Shown: one piece after another, positions 37,434-45,909 of the stretch
How positions within the stretch are numbered: position 1 is the stretch's first letter
How the letters are laid out: each line of letters begins with the position of its first letter
Assembly (NCBI GenBank): GCA_036702975.1
Contig: DATNPX010000006.1
Location: 62,001-126,000, forward strand
Reading direction: 5' to 3'
Length of the DNA: 64,000 bases
Origin: DATNPX01 sp036702975
GTDB taxonomy: Bacteria; Cyanobacteriota; Vampirovibrionia; Obscuribacterales; Obscuribacteraceae
Program-made: the position numbers and the translations under genes
The notes under the pieces: generated by a model
Told to the model about the DNA's origin: nothing
The model's input: the letters and a program-made list of their open reading frames with translations, nothing else
The model's database searches: none

Positions 37434-37446
37434 TACACCAGGTGTA
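37434..37446. promoter_or_regulatory. Palindrome upstream of the Yip1-like gene
   Basis: TACACC-A-GGTGTA is a perfect 13-nt palindrome 18 nt before ATG 37415, with a further TTACACC copy at about 37453-37459. The position fits an operator near the transcription start, but no regulator is assigned. Confidence 0.35.
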
Positions 37447-37532
37447 GAGACATTACACCCCAAAACTGTGGCTTATCCACGGTTCCGGCGGAAATTTTTT
37501 GAGTCGACAGGCTCAACCTCGATTCTGTGGAG

Positions 37533-37976
37533 TTAAGCTGTGACCAGATGCTTATTGCGCCAATGAGTAAAGACCACCAGCATATTGCCGAGTGTAATTA
37601 GCGGCAATTCGTAGGACTCGGGAAGAATCGACCCCGCACCATAGGTTGCTGTAAGGACTGCTGTAATGCCAACTATCATTGAAATCAGGACGATATTCTT
37701 GCGATGCTTTAAATAAGCAGGAAGAACCGCCGCCAGGGCGAAACCAACCACGAAGAAAGCGAGCAGCTGATGGGCGCCATGACCCTCAAGGAAACTGAGC
37801 CCGAGTGTTGGCAAAACGCTTATGAGGAAGGGCATGGACATGCAATGGACCATGCATAGAAGCGAAGCTGCCATGCCCAGGGAATCTAGAGTTCCAGACT
37901 TATCTATCTCATGCCCATGGCCGGCATGAGTATGGGGATGAGCGCCCAGTCCGACTTGGCAGCTAGTTGATTGCAT
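37533..37976 (-). CDS. MerC-domain membrane protein with His-rich N-terminus
   Basis: 147 residues. The His-rich start (GAHPHTHAGHGHE) looks metal-binding. Four membrane helices follow, the first with SLLCMVHCMSMPFL, matching the Cys pair of MerC-type proteins. MerC proteins carry mercuric ions, but many MerC-domain proteins beside Fur/Zur regulators are thought to handle other metals such as zinc. A Fur-like box covers the transcription start and a Fur-family gene lies upstream, so metal-dependent expression is likely. Confidence 0.8.
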   Translation of the reverse strand: MQSTSCQVGLGAHPHTHAGHGHEIDKSGTLDSLGMAASLLCMVHCMSMPFLISVLPTLGLSFLEGHGAHQLLAFFVVGFALAAVLPAYLKHRKNIVLISMIVGITAVLTATYGAGSILPESYELPLITLGNMLVVFTHWRNKHLVTA

Positions 37977-37988
37977 GCAATTCCTAAA

Positions 37989-38014
37989 CGGTAATCGTTT
38001 TCATTTCTAATATA
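37989..38014 (-). promoter_or_regulatory. Fur/Zur-type box and -10 of the MerC-like gene
   Basis: On the minus strand a -10-like TATATT (38014-38009) is followed by TGAAAACGATTACCG (38003-37989), which matches 10 of 14 positions of the Fur-family 7-1-7 inverted repeat. AGGA at about 37985 precedes the ATG. The overlap with the expected start point fits repression by the neighbouring Fur-family protein. Confidence 0.55.
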
Positions 38015-38139
38015 CCGCGCTCCCTTTCCTCTTGGCTAGCGGTTGGACGGTGAACTGAGCTTAATAGTTACTGAGTCTACGGACGTTCGAGTCTGTTCAG
38101 CGCCAGGGCTGGGGATTGATGTGGTTGAGCGGGTCAGCG

Positions 38140-38565
38140 CTATTGTTTATTTTTACATTCCGGACAGCGTCCGAATATCTCAAGGATATGAGAGCGAACA
38201 TCATAGCCATATTTACTTGCTATGGCGTTTTCAAGCTCCTCGACCAGGCACTGATCCAGATGGATGCTGCTGCGGCAGTGGTCGCAAATAATGTGATGGT
38301 GGTGTTCGCCTGGCTCAATTAGTTCATAGCGTCGCTCACCGTCGCCGAGATCTACGGCTTGAACTAGTCCCATCGCAACCAGTGATTCGAGCGATCGGTA
38401 TACAGTTGTAAGCCCAGGCGCATTGCTGTCTTCAGCACGGAGGAGCCCATGTATATCTTGAGCGCTGCTCAAATCCTTAGTGTGTTCCAGCACCTCCAGC
38501 ACCCGCTTGCAGCCCTTGGTCAATCTGTCGTTCTGTATCAGTGGTGCGCTGTATTTGTCAGACAT
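38140..38565 (-). CDS. Fur-family metalloregulator (Zur-like)
   Basis: 141 residues. Winged-helix N-terminal half: LTTVYRSLESLVAMGLVQAV. The dimer and metal half has EHHHHIICDHCRSSIHLD (metal site 2 and first Cys pair) and a C-terminal CPEC that completes the structural zinc site. The context of a His-rich MerC-like gene favours zinc or another divalent metal over iron, but this cannot be fixed from sequence. Confidence 0.93.
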   Translation of the reverse strand: MSDKYSAPLIQNDRLTKGCKRVLEVLEHTKDLSSAQDIHGLLRAEDSNAPGLTTVYRSLESLVAMGLVQAVDLGDGERRYELIEPGEHHHHIICDHCRSSIHLDQCLVEELENAIASKYGYDVRSHILEIFGRCPECKNKQ

Positions 38566-38685
38566 TCAGTGTTAAAAACCTAGTCGGAGTTTCAGCATTA
38601 GCATAACTCAGATCGGGACAGGATGCGCAGGTGTGAAGTGCTACTTTCAGTCTTTGTGAGTGCCAAGAAAATAGAAAGATAGAAG

Positions 38686-38868
38686 ATGTTTCGTGAATTT
38701 CTTTTCGGCAATATGCTCGGTGTCGATTCTGAGGATTCTTGTGCGGCGCAAGATGAGACACGGTTAACGAGAATTCGGAAGTTTTTGGTTGAAGTTCGAT
38801 TTAGTTTGTTGGATTACTTAATTCTTGGCGACCTGCAAACGCCTGAACTCGTGGTTCTCGACCGATAA
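38686..38868 (+). CDS. Small hypothetical protein
   Basis: 60 codons from ATG 38686, giving FREFLFGNMLGVDSEDSCAAQ and a helical end. The upstream AAGATAGAAG is a weak ribosome site. A perfect 10-bp hairpin (GCGAGTTAGA at 38870-38879, TCTAACTCGC at 38896-38905) starts one nt after the stop, which supports a real transcript end. No homologue is recognised. Confidence 0.4.
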   Translation: MFREFLFGNMLGVDSEDSCAAQDETRLTRIRKFLVEVRFSLLDYLILGDLQTPELVVLDR

Positions 38869-38939
38869 AGCGAGTTAGATTCGACTTATTGTTCGTCTAA
38901 CTCGCGCTGATTTCCGCTGCAAAGCAACACCATTTACGT

Positions 38940-38945
38940 TAGAAT
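38940..38945 (+). promoter_or_regulatory. -10 element of tRNA-Val
   Basis: TAGAAT lies 9 nt before the mature 5' end of the tRNA, a normal distance. No good -35 is visible. Confidence 0.4.
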
Positions 38946-38954
38946 GCCTGGCGG

Positions 38955-39026
38955 GGGCGGTTAGCTCAATGGTGGAGCACCTCGTTTACACCGAGGGGGT
39001 TAGGAGTTCGAGTCTCTTACCGCCCA
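38955..39026 (+). tRNA. tRNA-Val(TAC)
   Basis: 72 nt cloverleaf: acceptor GGGCGGT with ACCGCCC and discriminator A; D stem GCTC/GAGC; anticodon stem CCTCG/CGAGG around loop TTTACAC (anticodon TAC at its centre, reading GTA and likely other valine codons); T arm with TTCGAGT. CCA is not encoded. Confidence 0.95.
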
Positions 39027-39558
39027 ATCTTTTCAAACAAATTGAATATAGTGTCCACCTGCTGTGAGCTTCGACTTCGCCGCTTAGCCAAGTATCTTGC
39101 TCTGGTACTTGAATCAGTTGCCCTCGGTATCACATATGGTGCAGGCTGACGCCAAAAGCTTGCAGCCTGACTTTCGCTTTAGTTTGCATCTCGGACCTGG
39201 TGGCAATATCACCAAAAGTCTACTTGGTTCTCGCGATATCGGCTTTATGTCAGGGGAGTCGAAGGTTCGCGGCGGAATAGTGAGAGCGCTTTATATTCGG
39301 AAGAAATCCATTGCGCTGCCGAGGTGGCTGACCTATAATGATTCGACTTCCGTCCGAGAGGACCCCCAAATGTCTGCTACCTACGTATCGTAAGTGCCTG
39401 CGGCAATTCGCTGAACTTCTTTGTCTGCGTGTACCGATAATCGATTGCAACGGTGTTTGCTAATCGATTTCAAGTCTCGCTGATCGCCGCAGAGCACAAG
39501 GTTCCGATCTGACCGGTCGGGCAATGTTTTGCACTCACATACGATTAGGTGAACAGCG
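39027..39558. other. Intergenic region without a supported gene
   Basis: 532 nt between tRNA-Val and the methyltransferase gene. A 98-codon frame (39097-39393) has no good start and an unremarkable composition. I see no repeats or RNA structure of note; the methyltransferase promoter must be near the right end. Confidence 0.4.
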
Positions 39559-40764
39559 ATGGACAACAAATCCAGAGAACATGTTGCGCGAGCGCGCATT
39601 CATTCAGGGTTGCCGCGACAGGGTCCCGGCAGCGATAAAAATACGGAAGAAACGGTGCGGCGCTTGCCGTCATTGCCGGATGCGGCACGGATTTATGATC
39701 TCGGCTGCGGACCAGGGCGAGCCTCGATTATTCTCGCCAGGATACTGCGGCAGAAAATCATCTGCGTTGATTTGCAACAGTCGTTTCTCGACCAATTGAA
39801 CGACGACGCTGCGAAGCGGAAATTGGAACACTTGATCGAAACGCGTTGCGGCGATATGTCCGTGCTTCCAGACAAGAAGGGATCGATAGATCTGATTTGG
39901 GCCGAAGGTGCGATTTATGCAATCGGATTCGATGCCGGACTCAGATCATGGCACCCTCTATTGTCTGAAAGAGGAATGGTGGCATGCAGCGAGCTGAGTT
40001 GGCTCGTGCCCAATCCATCTGAAGAGCCAATTGCATACTGGAAGGCAAACTATCCAGGTATTCGATCGGTGGCACAGAATGTTATGGCTGCGGAACAGCT
40101 CGGATACGAATGCATAGACCATTTCACGCTGCCCGAATCGTGTTGGTGGGATGAATATTACAATCCCTGGTCGCGCAATCTCGAAGACCTTCGAGAAGAC
40201 GCGAAACACGATGAGGTGTTGCGCGCCGTGATCGAAAGGGCTTCGGTAGAGATCGATCTCTTCCGCCGATTCAGCAATGAATATGGCTATGAGTTCTATC
40301 TATTGCGAAAGTCCGACATCAAGATTCGGCAGGCCGTTTCTGATGATGCGCCACAGATCGCGCAGCTAATGGCAAAATCTCTTCGCGAGGCATTGCCGTT
40401 TCTGCCGATCATACACACCGCTGAGGATGACCTCATGCACATAAGCACCACGGTCCTACCCAACAACGAAGTGTTTGTCGCTCATAACGAGCGCGAGCAA
40501 ATTGTTGGATTTATCGCTTTCGACGATGAGTGGGTGCATACGCTGTACTTATTGCCTGAATTTATGTCTCGTGGTATCGGCACTCGTTTATTGAACATAG
40601 CCAAAGTGCAGCGGAAACGGTTGATGCTCTGGACATTTCAAAAGAACGAGATCGCTAAGCTCTTCTATGCCAAACACGGTTTTGTTGTAACGAAAGAAAC
40701 CGACGGCGCCAGCAACGAAGAGCGTGAGCCGGACGTTCATTTCGAGTGGATTGCACCCATATAA
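39559..40764 (+). CDS. SAM-dependent methyltransferase fused to GNAT acetyltransferase
   Basis: 401 residues. Residues 1-250 form a class I methyltransferase: motif I YDLGCGPGRASIILA, then VDLQQSFLDQL and a motif IV-like DLIWAEGAIY. Residues 255-400 form a GNAT domain: IKIRQAVSDDAPQIAQLM at the start, a LYLLPEFMSRGIGTRLL acetyl-CoA loop and LFYAKHGF near the end. Each family is well known; the fusion suggests two modifications of one molecule or one pathway. The substrates are unknown. The 3' end overlaps the convergent small gene at 40737-41003 by 28 nt. Confidence 0.85.
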   Translation: MDNKSREHVARARIHSGLPRQGPGSDKNTEETVRRLPSLPDAARIYDLGCGPGRASIILARILRQKIICVDLQQSFLDQLNDDAAKRKLEHLIETRCGDMSVLPDKKGSIDLIWAEGAIYAIGFDAGLRSWHPLLSERGMVACSELSWLVPNPSEEPIAYWKANYPGIRSVAQNVMAAEQLGYECIDHFTLPESCWWDEYYNPWSRNLEDLREDAKHDEVLRAVIERASVEIDLFRRFSNEYGYEFYLLRKSDIKIRQAVSDDAPQIAQLMAKSLREALPFLPIIHTAEDDLMHISTTVLPNNEVFVAHNEREQIVGFIAFDDEWVHTLYLLPEFMSRGIGTRLLNIAKVQRKRLMLWTFQKNEIAKLFYAKHGFVVTKETDGASNEEREPDVHFEWIAPI

Positions 40765-41003
40765 TCCAATGAACGTGATTGAGGTTGTCCCCTATCGCTG
40801 ATGTATAGAGGTACTTGTCCAATGCTAGTGTCTGACCATTCGAAGTGTTTGTCCGTAACAAAATCGCGCCCGCCTGCGGTTGCCGACCCAAGACCTGCGT
40901 CGGCTGTACAAACGAACTGTGCATTGGGACGGTTGAATACATTGAAAGAAGTGTCTCCAGCGGCTTCCGCTGGTTTCTTGTAGAAGCAGTTGTCACCACT
41001 CAT
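40737..41003 (-). CDS. Small orphan protein
   Basis: 88 residues from ATG 41003 with a strong AGGAGAG 6 nt upstream, the best support for the gene. The sequence is Gly/Ala/Asp-rich with NCFYKKPAEAAGD and FVCTADAGLGSATAGG. I recognise no family. A structured leader lies just upstream. The 3' end overlaps the convergent fusion gene. Confidence 0.55.
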   Translation of the reverse strand: MSGDNCFYKKPAEAAGDTSFNVFNRPNAQFVCTADAGLGSATAGGRDFVTDKHFEWSDTSIGQVPLYISDRGQPQSRSLDYMGAIHSK

Positions 41004-41051
41004 TTGTCTCTCTCCTGAGAATCGCCTGCGATTAGGTGCCGTCTTTTAGAA

Positions 41052-41078
41052 GTAGCCCCTTGCCGGGGGTCTGGCTAC
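41052..41078 (-). promoter_or_regulatory. Structured 5' leader of the small orphan gene
   Basis: On the minus strand a stem GTAG/CTAC encloses an asymmetric bulge and an inner CCCC/GGGG hairpin with a 5-6-nt loop, about 40 nt upstream of the ribosome site. It could be a riboswitch-like element or a translational hairpin. I cannot match it to a known class. Confidence 0.3.
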
Positions 41079-41258
41079 CCGACGTGACAATGCTAATGGT
41101 CGGACCTTTCAGGAATGTTAAAACCGCTCGGAAATCTAGACATGAACCCTCAAGTCATACCAATGTCATACGTCTAAGCTAATATCCGTGCATTCAAAAC
41201 GCGCGAACGCCCATTCGCTGCAAATTACTAGAAAGCTTGCTTGGTTGAGGTGGTTGTT

Positions 41259-41714
41259 ATGGCTGGAGATGGCGCTCAAAAGTTGCACAGCATTGAACAT
41301 AGCATCATCGCTGGAGACGCCAGAGGCGCTGACCACGTGCTCAGAACCATCTCGGACAAAATCGACCAAGATATCTTCAAGTCGATAATTACCAGTCATT
41401 GTGATTCCAAAGACTTCGGATTGCCGGCTTGCACAGTAGATGCCGGCGGTATTCATTTTGGTGGCGCCAATAAAATGACAATCACTGAGACGAACGGGCA
41501 GCTCGGAATGCGGAATGATGAGCCTAGCCTCAGAGATCGTGCGCGGAGCGCCTTTGAGTCCTTTGGTAATGCTTCAAGTCATGCATTCCAAAAAGTTAAA
41601 GACTCAGTCGGTGCAACCGACATTGGTGATTCCCTTCGACGCGCTGGTACTTCCGACAGTGATGTTAATCGTGGTTGGAACCGCCAAATCCAGAAGGCTG
41701 AGGGCGGTAACTAA
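41259..41714 (+). CDS. Hypothetical protein
   Basis: 151 residues from ATG 41259, preceded by GAGGTGG at 5 nt. Helical, with GAQKLHSIEHSIIAGDARGADHVL and a Ser/Asp-rich C-terminal half (SLRDRARSAFESFGNASSHAFQKVKDSVG). No family is recognised. The last 50 nt overlap the HTTM remnant on the other strand. Confidence 0.55.
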   Translation: MAGDGAQKLHSIEHSIIAGDARGADHVLRTISDKIDQDIFKSIITSHCDSKDFGLPACTVDAGGIHFGGANKMTITETNGQLGMRNDEPSLRDRARSAFESFGNASSHAFQKVKDSVGATDIGDSLRRAGTSDSDVNRGWNRQIQKAEGGN

Positions 41715-42000
41715 GCGCTTTGGCGCATAAGCTCATGAGCGACGATTTTGCAGTCAGGATCTGCCTCACAACAATCTCGATGGTCTGCGCATCAATGAAT
41801 AGTATATAGCTACTAATCATCGCGTACGAAAATAGACCGATGGACATTACGGATTCAATGCCCATGTGCAGTAGAATCCCGAACAGAAGGACGTAGTACC
41901 GGGTTGGCTTGAACCAAATCAAAGTCCACAGCCTTAGCTCTATTGCTAGCGTATTCAGAGGTAGCTTGTCGTCTGGCTGTGTTGTTTTTTCTGCTAGCAC
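41665..42000 (-). pseudogene. C-terminal fragment of an HTTM-domain protein
   Basis: 111 residues from a GTG with an in-frame stop 21 nt upstream. The text TLIWFKPTRYYVLLFGILLHMGIESVMSIGLFSYAMISSYILFI closely follows the end of HTTM (vitamin-K-dependent gamma-carboxylase-like) proteins, whose full domain is several hundred residues longer. The N-terminal catalytic part is missing, so this is probably a remnant. The tail past the last helix is atypical and overlaps the convergent gene. Confidence 0.6.
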
Positions 42001-42098
42001 CTGACCCGCGAGCGCACATCAAGTCAATTTGAATGAACTTGAGTTAGAAAGTACTGGTACTATTGAGGCTTAGGTTAGGATTTCACGACGGTGCTTTA

Positions 42099-43313
42099 AT
42101 GGAAAAAGTTATGCCAATAGTCAGAACAGCAGCGCCGGCAGCGCTTTTGATTATTGGTGTTTGCCTTCTTGTTGGCATTCTTGTTATGTCGAGTGGTGCC
42201 TTCAACTTGATAAGCGATTTCCCGGAATTCTATGCAGCCGCGAAATTGTTCGTTTCTGGTGCCGGTGCAAAAATCTACGATATTGCCGAGTTTGGAAAAA
42301 CAGAAATGTTTTACTATCCAAGTAATGCTCGCACTTTTGTTGGATATTTCTCGCCCCCATTTGCCCTGCCTCTTGTTGCACCATTGGCGCTTCTGCCAGT
42401 GAAGGCTGCACCGATTATCTGGAAGATTTTTCTTGGATTTTGCCTTGGCGGTGCAGTCTACGTCGTAAAGAAAACATTCGGTTTGAGCCGCAACGCTTTC
42501 TTGTGGATGCTAGCAGTGCTGAGTCTTTCAGGTGTGGTATGTGAGGCCCTGCGTATCGATCAGGTAGCCACTGTCTTGTTTTTGTCCTTTGCTTGCGGCG
42601 TGTGGGCACTGAAGAATGACCGTCCTATACTTGCTGCCGTGTTACTTACAGGAATGATTGCAAAGCCTCATGAACTCCTACCCTTTGTCGTTTTTCTTTT
42701 TGGTGCTAAGAGATACAAAACGGTAGCTGTTCTTACTGGTATCGTACTTGTGCTTACGGCTATTGCGTTTTTTGCAATGGGAGGGCAGGGTTTCTCAAAC
42801 TATCTCGCTTTGATGAAGTTCACCCTGACTGATAACACCTATTTGGTGTCTGATATCAGTTGTACGTTGCGAGGACAGCTGTTTCGCTATTTTCCTGACA
42901 GTCGGATGCTGATGCACTACATTTCTCTCGGCGTCTTGATTCCTTCGCTAGCTTTTATTTTTTATATTGGACACCAATCTGCTCGCAGGCGTGACTGGCT
43001 AGAACTATGCTTGATTGGGGCGATGCCGCTTGGGATTGTCACAGCACTTTACTGCTACTACTACGATCTCCTTGTCCTCGTCCCGGCCGCTGTGTTAGTG
43101 CTAACCAAATATGAGAAGGATGTGCCACCACTTATTATTCTTGGAGGAATGCTTGGTGGTCTCGTATTCATGTTGCCGTTTTCGCTATTAATTCAAATGT
43201 TGTGGTTGCTCAAAGGGCATCACTTCAATCCACATTTCTCAGTGCTTGCGTTGTGGGCGTTATCTGGTGCTTGGTTTGCGATGAAGAAACTGAACGAATC
43301 AGAGACCGTGTAG
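42099..43313 (+). CDS. GT87/DUF2029-type polytopic glycosyltransferase-like protein
   Basis: 404 residues from ATG 42099 (other starts at TTG 42063 and ATG 42111). At least nine membrane helices. The N-terminal periplasmic motif SDFPEFYAAAKLFVSGAGAKIYD and the FSPPFALPLVAPLALLPVKAAPIIW segment match the GT-C-type DUF2029/GT87 family, which transfers sugars from polyprenyl-phosphate donors in the envelope. The Asp of SDFPEFY is the likely acceptor or catalytic acid by family analogy. The donor and target are unknown. Confidence 0.8.
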   Translation: MEKVMPIVRTAAPAALLIIGVCLLVGILVMSSGAFNLISDFPEFYAAAKLFVSGAGAKIYDIAEFGKTEMFYYPSNARTFVGYFSPPFALPLVAPLALLPVKAAPIIWKIFLGFCLGGAVYVVKKTFGLSRNAFLWMLAVLSLSGVVCEALRIDQVATVLFLSFACGVWALKNDRPILAAVLLTGMIAKPHELLPFVVFLFGAKRYKTVAVLTGIVLVLTAIAFFAMGGQGFSNYLALMKFTLTDNTYLVSDISCTLRGQLFRYFPDSRMLMHYISLGVLIPSLAFIFYIGHQSARRRDWLELCLIGAMPLGIVTALYCYYYDLLVLVPAAVLVLTKYEKDVPPLIILGGMLGGLVFMLPFSLLIQMLWLLKGHHFNPHFSVLALWALSGAWFAMKKLNESETV

Positions 43314-43383
43314 AGAGTCCGGTTGATAGAGGTAGAACTGCTTTACTTTGCAGTTTTAAGATACCTCTCTTTGACGGAACGAA

Positions 43384-43546
43384 ATGACCACAACATTAAA
43401 TGCCGGAATTGCCTCCAGGATAAGGAGTCTGGAGGTTCGGTGAATTTTCGTATCTGCCCAATGGTGAGTTTACGATAGGCAACCGTAAGGATGGCACTTA
43501 CATTCGGATCAGACTCAGCGACGGATTTGAAAATCAGACAACCTAG
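43384..43546 (+). pseudogene. Possible frameshifted small gene remnant
   Basis: ATG 43384 opens 19 codons (TTTLNAGIASRIRSLEVR) ending in TGA. One base later a second frame reads GEFSYLPNGEFTIGNRKD then GTYIRIRLSDGFENQTT and a stop at 43546, which looks like real beta-rich protein. A single-base indel at about 43438 joins them into some 53 residues. The upstream half is unremarkable, so this is uncertain. Confidence 0.25.
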
Positions 43547-43601
43547 TGACGTCAGATTTCACTAAAGCTAGCACTGACAATGGAACCAGGAGGAACTGCA
43601 A

Positions 43602-44090
43602 ATGGAAAATCTGAAACCGGCTCCGGAAACTCAAAATGTTCAGCCGAGTGGTTTGCTTTCTTCTGAGATTTGGTCTATGGGGTCCGAAGCGTTTCATAGC
43701 GCTGGCGATAGCATGCAAAAGGCCGAAAAATGGGTTGGCGAACATCCAAGAGCTGCCACTGCAATTGGTGCGGCAGCTGTTGCCGGTACCGTAATTGGCG
43801 CGGTCGTTACTAAAGGTAAATCAGCGGAAGTCGCCGAAATCATCGAGAACACCCTATCTATTGCCAAGAACGGTGCGAAGTTGACCGGCTTGGCAGCCGA
43901 AGCCGCCAGCCTTCTGAGCAAGTCATCAGCACTGAGAACAGGTCTTACAACAGCGGGAGGGTTGGTGCCATTCTCTCTTGTGACTGCATGTGACGATCAC
44001 AAGGACACTGCACATCTCCACAAAGATCAAGAAGTTGCACAGGTCCATAGTGAAACTGTTGGCGCTGTGAAAGACAAAAAGAGAGCGTGA
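43602..44090 (+). CDS. Hypothetical protein with glycine-zipper-like segment
   Basis: 162 residues with a strong AGGAGGA ribosome site. A polar N-terminus precedes an Ala/Gly-rich hydrophobic segment (PRAATAIGAAAVAGTVIGAVV, about 50-70) that may insert in or associate with a membrane, then a helical region and a His/Lys/Asp-rich C-terminus. No family is recognised. Confidence 0.6.
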   Translation: MENLKPAPETQNVQPSGLLSSEIWSMGSEAFHSAGDSMQKAEKWVGEHPRAATAIGAAAVAGTVIGAVVTKGKSAEVAEIIENTLSIAKNGAKLTGLAAEAASLLSKSSALRTGLTTAGGLVPFSLVTACDDHKDTAHLHKDQEVAQVHSETVGAVKDKKRA

Positions 44091-44208
44091 AGACGACTGC
44101 TTCTCATACTGTCGCATAGTCTGACACACATGTTAGGAATTCATACGCGTCTTAAAGCCGCTTGCAAGCGACAATTGAGCTCACGAAGTCACAAGTGGAG
44201 CTCAAAGA

Positions 44209-44568
44209 ATGGGTGTACAAACATTTCAAACCGTTGGACTGCTGATTGTCTCAAACATCTTTATGACATTTGCCTGGTACGGTCACCTGCGTTTCAAGTC
44301 GGTGCCCCTCTGGGAAACAATTCTCATTTCATGGTTGATAGCTTTTCTTGAATACTGTTTTCAGGTTCCGGCAAACCGAATTGGCAGCTACGAATTCACT
44401 GCCGCGCAGCTAAAGATTATCCAAGAGGTGATTACGCTGGCTGTATTCACCGTCTTTTCGGTGCTCTATCTCAAGCAGCCGTTTCAGTGGAACTATCTAA
44501 TTGCCTTCGCCTTTCTTGTGGGTGCGGTCTTCTTCGTGTTTGCAGGCGGCAAGGCTGCTGCGCCCTAG
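44209..44568 (+). CDS. DUF486 (DMT-superfamily) membrane protein
   Basis: 119 residues with four membrane helices. IFMTFAWYGHLRF, WLIAFLEYCFQVPANRIG and AAQLKIIQEVITLAVFTVFS are the conserved segments of DUF486, a small-transporter-like family. The substrate is unknown. GGAG precedes the start. It lies 45 nt before the MFS gene and may be co-transcribed with it. Confidence 0.9.
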   Translation: MGVQTFQTVGLLIVSNIFMTFAWYGHLRFKSVPLWETILISWLIAFLEYCFQVPANRIGSYEFTAAQLKIIQEVITLAVFTVFSVLYLKQPFQWNYLIAFAFLVGAVFFVFAGGKAAAP

Positions 44569-44613
44569 AGCCGACGTGCTCCTGGCCATGATTACAGTCA
44601 GAAGGGGTTCGCT

Positions 44614-45899
44614 ATGGACGCTACTAAATCGACTTCAGCTTCAAAACTCGCAAGTAATCAGACGCTCCGGGCGCTCGATTGTCTTAGCCTCTTCATTGGC
44701 GACGTGATGGGTGGTATTGGACCTTATCTTGCTATCTATCTTCGTTCTTTTCGTCACTGGGAGCAAGGCTCTATAGGCGTGATTTTGTCGGCCATGGGTG
44801 TGGCTACGATCGTCATGCAGACTCCTGCCGGAGCTCTCATCGATGGCTGTAAGAAAAAGCGAACTCTGCTTTGTTTCTCAACAATGTTAATGGGACTGGC
44901 AGCTTTCGTGATTACTATCTTCCCCCAGTTCAGTGCTGTCCTTGCGGCGCAGATTGTATATGGAGCAGCTGCCGCTTTTGCTGGTCCTTGCATAGTTGCG
45001 ATAAGCCTAGGTGTTGTTGGAAGCCGGCTCTTTGCTGCGCGAGTGGCTCGCAACGAAGCATTCAATCATGTGGGCAATGTGGTGGCTGCGATATTTGCTG
45101 GAGCGGCTGGTTATGCACTTTCTCAGAACTGGATCTTCTACATGATCGCTTTCTTCGCGGTTTGCAGCACCTGCGCAACCTTTTTTGTCAAGAAAAAAGA
45201 AATTGACCATGATGTTGCCTGTGGTGCGGTCGAATCTATCAATACTGATATTTTGAGTGACTGTTATGGTGTTGATACGAGAACTGTTGGAAGCGATTTG
45301 AGATCGCTCTTCGCAGATAAGCACCTGGTTGCTTTTGCGATTGCTGTGACGTTATTTCACATGGCGAATGCAGCAATGCAGCAATGCTGCCGCTCGCTGG
45401 ACAGTATCTTGCGGAGTGCGATGTGCGACGAGCACCCATCTGGATCTCAGCTTGCATAATTGCCGCCCAGGTCGTCATGATTCCGACCTGCGTTCTAGCT
45501 GGTCGTTTTGCTGACAATTGGGGACGAAGACCAGTTTTTCTATTTGCAATGATGGTTTTGCCGCTCAGAGGATTTCTGTACATCTTGAGCAACAGCCCAT
45601 ACTTTGTTGTGCCCGTACAGCTGCTTGATGGAATTGGCGCCGGCATATTTGGAGTTTTAGTTTCGGTAATTGTGGCTGACTTGACAGCTGGTACTGGCCG
45701 CTATAACGCTGTTCGTGGAGTCGTTATGACAGCTCAAGGCATTGGCGCGGCATTGAGCAATCTGGCGACTGGGGCGATCGTTCAAGCTGCTGGATATCGC
45801 GCAGGATTTTTATCATTAGCGCTAGTAGCGTTGGTCGGTCTGGTAATCTGTTATGTCTGGTTGCCAGAGACGCACAAGCGAATCAATTCTGCGACTTAG
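44614..45899 (+). pseudogene. MFS transporter split by an 8-bp tandem duplication
   Basis: The N-terminal frame (44614-45459) carries the first half of a major facilitator, with MGVATIVMQTPAGALID-type text and six helices. It then runs into MQQCCRSLDS, off the family. The C-terminal frame (from 45384) resumes with MLPLAGQYLAE, AGRFADNWGRRPVF and the remaining helices to 45899. The break is AATGCAGC repeated twice (45367-45374 and 45375-45382) plus AATGC. Deleting one 8-nt copy restores HMANAAMLPLAGQ and a protein of about 425 residues. The substrate is unknown. This may be slipped-strand variation, a pseudogene or an assembly error. Confidence 0.8.
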
Positions 45900-45909
45900 G
45901 GAGAACCGA

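Noticed and set aside
39097..39393. 98-codon open frame after tRNA-Val
   Set aside because: TTG start with no ribosome site and no recognisable motif; nothing supports expression.
45384..45899. Stand-alone half-size MFS protein
   Set aside because: It starts exactly at a tandem duplication and the missing half lies directly upstream.
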